Source of the DNA: CAZALT01 sp964485515
GTDB taxonomy: Bacteria; Actinomycetota; Acidimicrobiia; Acidimicrobiales; Acidimicrobilacustridaceae
Length of the DNA: 64,000 bases
Direction of reading: 5' to 3'
Assembly: GCA_964485515.1 (NCBI GenBank)
Contig: CAZALT010000001.1
Span: 1-64,000 of the forward strand
Notes under the pieces: model-generated
Databases searched by the model: none
Seen by the model: only the letters and a program-made list of their open reading frames with translations
Told to the model about the DNA's origin: nothing
Shown: positions 61,744 to 64,000 of the stretch, piece after piece
Position numbering within the stretch: the stretch's first letter is position 1
Layout of the letters: the number at the start of each line of letters is the position of its first letter
Translations under genes and position numbers: made by a program

Positions 61744-63834
61744 TCAGCCGCCGGGACGCACCGATGTCGGCGGGACAGCGGCCGCTTCGGCCGCGGTGAT
61801 CTCGTGCCAGGCCTGCTCGTAGGTCTGGAGGATCTGCGGGCCGAGCCACTCGGCGAGCACGCCGTTGTCCCGGTCGTTCCAATGGATCCCGTCGACGCGC
61901 TCGGTGAGGTCCATCGCCCCTTGCGGTCTCGCTGCCATGTAGCCGGCGAGGTCGATGACCCGAGCATGCGGCCGGGTCGCAGCGACCTCGTTCACCAGCT
62001 CGTTGAGTCGGTCCATCCGTGCGGGAGCGCTCTCGGGTTGGTCGTCGGGATCGAGGCCCTCCCTGATGCCCGACTTGACGGGGGGGTGGGTCAGCCAGAT
62101 GACGACGGCGCCCCGTGACGCCAAGATGTCCATCGCGGTGGCCAGCTCTCGGGCGAAGAAGGCGTCGTAGAGCGGATCGCCCATGTGGCGCCACTCGTCG
62201 TCGGGGCTCAGCTGCTTGTCGAGCACGTCCCAGATGCCCACCATGGCCACGACGACCTGGGGCTTGACGTGACCCGGCGCAACCACGCCGTCCTCGTTGT
62301 CGGTCCCATCCAGCTCCTGGGCGTACTGCTCGACCCAGTCGGGGCACAGGACTCCGGCCTGTTCGACCTTCTGGGAGTACAGCTGGAGGCCGCCCCGAGC
62401 GAGACCGCATCCGAAGTCGCCCTTGTTGGCGACCTGCATGGCGTCGTTCGCCTGGGCCCAGCCGATGAGGCCGTGCGGGGCCTCGCCCACGAGCGTGAAC
62501 AACGCAGAGTCGCCCTCGAAGAGGACGTGCAGGTCGTTGCCCTGGGCAAAGGGCAGCAGCGGGACCTGTTCGGGTGCCGGTGGGATGGGGGTGACCTCTC
62601 GCAAGAGGGTGGTGGTCGTGGTGGGCGCGTCCTGTGCGCTCAACGAGAAGTGGTCGTTGTCGAGCGTCACCTGCTGGCTGAGGTCGCGCGGCTGCGAGGT
62701 GACGAAGAACGTCGCGCCGACGATGACCGCGATGGCCAGCGGAGCGGCGACGAGGGGTTGCCAGCGTGTGAGGCGCTTCTTCTCCCGGATGGGCGACTCG
62801 ACGAGCCGGAGCGAGGTCTCGGCGAGCGTGAACGTGACGGCGAGCTTGAGGGCGAACAGCGCGTAGGCGTTCCAGCCCGGCAGCGCCTCACCCAGCCACA
62901 AGAAGATCGGCCAGTGGATGAGGTAGGCGCCGTAGGACACCCGACCAAGCCAGCGCAGCACGGGTGTGGACAGCACCACCTTGACGACGCCGGGCTGGGT
63001 GGCGGCGACGATGACGGCGCACGACAGCAGGGCGTACACGGCGAACCCGCCTCGGTACAGCCACGAGTCGGTCTGGGCGGTGCCGTGCCACAGGAACAGG
63101 ACGGCGACGAGCGCAGCAGACCCGAGCGCGAGGGCGATGCGGCGCACGGTGCGGGGGAGCAGGTCGCGGTCGATGAGCACGACGGCGAGCACCGCACCCA
63201 AGAGCAGTTCGGCGGCCCGTGTGTCGGTCCCGTAGTAGACGCGGGACGTGTCACCCGGGGAGTAGAGCCATGCCATCTCGAGGGTCGAGGCGACGGCGAG
63301 ACCGCCGAGGATCCACAGCAGGGCGGTTCGGCGGAACGCGATGCGCACGACGAGCACGCTGATCAGCAAGGGGAACACGACGTAGAACTGCTCTTCGATG
63401 GCGAGCGACCAGAAGTGCAGCAACGGTGACGGGGCGGCGAACAGGGACTCGTAGGACTGGCCGCTGATCACGAAGTGCCAGTTGGCCACGTAGGCCAACG
63501 CCGAGATGACGTCGCCCGGGAGGGAGTCGAGCTGGCTGGGTGACGCCACGAACGGTGCGAACAGCACGACGACGCCGCCGAGGACGACGAGCGACGCCGG
63601 CATGAGCCGACGGAAACGCCGCCCCCAGAACTTGCGGAGGGAGATCGTGCCGGTGGACCGGTGCTCGAGGATCAACAGGGTCGTGATGAGGAACCCGGAG
63701 AGGGTGAAGAAGGTCGAGACGCCGAGGAAGCCACCGGTGGCCCACTCGAAGCCACCGTGGAAGACCAGCACGCCGGCGACGGCGAGGCCCCGCAGGCCCT
63801 CGAGCCCGGGCTGGAAAGCCATCGATCGGCGCAC
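61744..63834 (-). CDS. OafA-type acyltransferase with C-terminal SGNH domain
   Basis: A 696-residue membrane acyltransferase-3 (about 5-360, ten or so helices: LEGLRGLAVAGVLVFHGGF with the catalytic His, FWSLAIEEQFYVVFPLL) joined to an extracytoplasmic SGNH domain with GDS (VLFEGDSALF, about 438) and DGIHWND (about 648). Such fusions O-acetylate cell-wall glycans. GTG 63834 is the first candidate start in view; the frame stays open to the window edge through a Ser/Gly/Pro-rich stretch, so the true start may lie beyond 64000. It is the first gene seen of the envelope operon. Confidence 0.92.
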   Translation of the reverse strand: MRRSMAFQPGLEGLRGLAVAGVLVFHGGFEWATGGFLGVSTFFTLSGFLITTLLILEHRSTGTISLRKFWGRRFRRLMPASLVVLGGVVVLFAPFVASPSQLDSLPGDVISALAYVANWHFVISGQSYESLFAAPSPLLHFWSLAIEEQFYVVFPLLISVLVVRIAFRRTALLWILGGLAVASTLEMAWLYSPGDTSRVYYGTDTRAAELLLGAVLAVVLIDRDLLPRTVRRIALALGSAALVAVLFLWHGTAQTDSWLYRGGFAVYALLSCAVIVAATQPGVVKVVLSTPVLRWLGRVSYGAYLIHWPIFLWLGEALPGWNAYALFALKLAVTFTLAETSLRLVESPIREKKRLTRWQPLVAAPLAIAVIVGATFFVTSQPRDLSQQVTLDNDHFSLSAQDAPTTTTTLLREVTPIPPAPEQVPLLPFAQGNDLHVLFEGDSALFTLVGEAPHGLIGWAQANDAMQVANKGDFGCGLARGGLQLYSQKVEQAGVLCPDWVEQYAQELDGTDNEDGVVAPGHVKPQVVVAMVGIWDVLDKQLSPDDEWRHMGDPLYDAFFARELATAMDILASRGAVVIWLTHPPVKSGIREGLDPDDQPESAPARMDRLNELVNEVAATRPHARVIDLAGYMAARPQGAMDLTERVDGIHWNDRDNGVLAEWLGPQILQTYEQAWHEITAAEAAAVPPTSVRPGG

Positions 63835-63961
63835 GGGAGGGCCCGACGGGCGACCCGGTTCGGGCGGCTGCTCGGTCCGCGACGCGGTCGCGGTCGAGGC
63901 GTGGCCCGACGAGCCGCCGGACGGGTCATCCCCGGTGCCGATCTCGGGCGGCGACCCACCG

Positions 63962-63988
63962 GACGAGCGAGACGAGCGAGACGAGCCA
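63962..63988. repeat. 9-bp tandem repeat near the window end
   Basis: GACGAGCGA occurs at 63962 and 63971, and with one change at 63980. In the acyltransferase frame it encodes SSR triplets. Confidence 0.9.
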
Positions 63989-64000
63989 GAGGACCCGGCG

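Overview
This is a 64 kb piece of a high-GC actinobacterial chromosome. It is dense, has few operon-free gaps, and shows no tRNA, rRNA, phage, IS element or CRISPR. The gene set points to the class Acidimicrobiia (Iamia/Ilumatobacter-like) or a close relative: a SigF-type sigma factor with partner-switching regulators, a Streptomyces-style conservon (sensor kinase, roadblock, DUF742, GTPase), an AftD-like arabinofuranosyltransferase, and short GWWQASDGKWYPPE-tagged membrane proteins. The lineage is an inference. Two runs of N (10 bases in gltB, 100 bases at 51943-52042) show it comes from a draft assembly.

Layout. 1-9.3 kb: small enzymes (flavodoxin, YCII, SGNH, SDR), a DUF2207 membrane protein, a CPBP protease and a large alpha/beta-hydrolase membrane protein. 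9.5-14.6 kb: a general-stress partner-switching module (STAS, degenerate RsbW-like, SigF-like sigma factor, then a PAS/SpoIIE/HATPase protein) with a YihY membrane protein on the other strand. 14.8-19.1 kb: a D-aminoacylase-type amidohydrolase behind a perfect palindromic operator, and an AtsA-like arylsulfatase. 19.1-25.2 kb: a minus-strand operon of circularly permuted ATP-grasp, alpha-E, ATP-grasp/alpha-E fusion and transglutaminase proteins, a little-studied amidoligase system. 25.5-31.3 kb: a class III cyclase, an LCP ligase, small unknowns, a J-domain protein and an M18 aminopeptidase. 31.6-37.8 kb: glutamate synthase gltB-gltD. 37.8-40 kb: two tagged membrane proteins and a DUF4388 protein divergent from the conservon (40.4-44.4 kb). 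44.6-48.5 kb: a glycosyltransferase, a DUF2516 protein and Lon protease. 48.8-50.7 kb: a P450 with a double-operator promoter, followed by a TetR regulator. 50.9-64 kb: a long minus-strand cell-envelope operon (acyltransferase, FAD oxidoreductase, GT4, AftD-like, GT2, hydrolase, nucleotidase, quinone oxidoreductase).

Three sequence-level themes stand out. First, many genes appear to be transcribed as leaderless mRNAs: a TANNNT -10 box lies exactly 6-7 nt before the start codon. Second, short tandem duplications (8-30 bp units) repeatedly begin at or just after stop codons, and related 27-bp units encode an RPSGxERE repeat inside both Lon and a HAD nucleotidase. Third, a hairpin repeat sits twice in tandem after the TetR gene, with a relative after the amidohydrolase.
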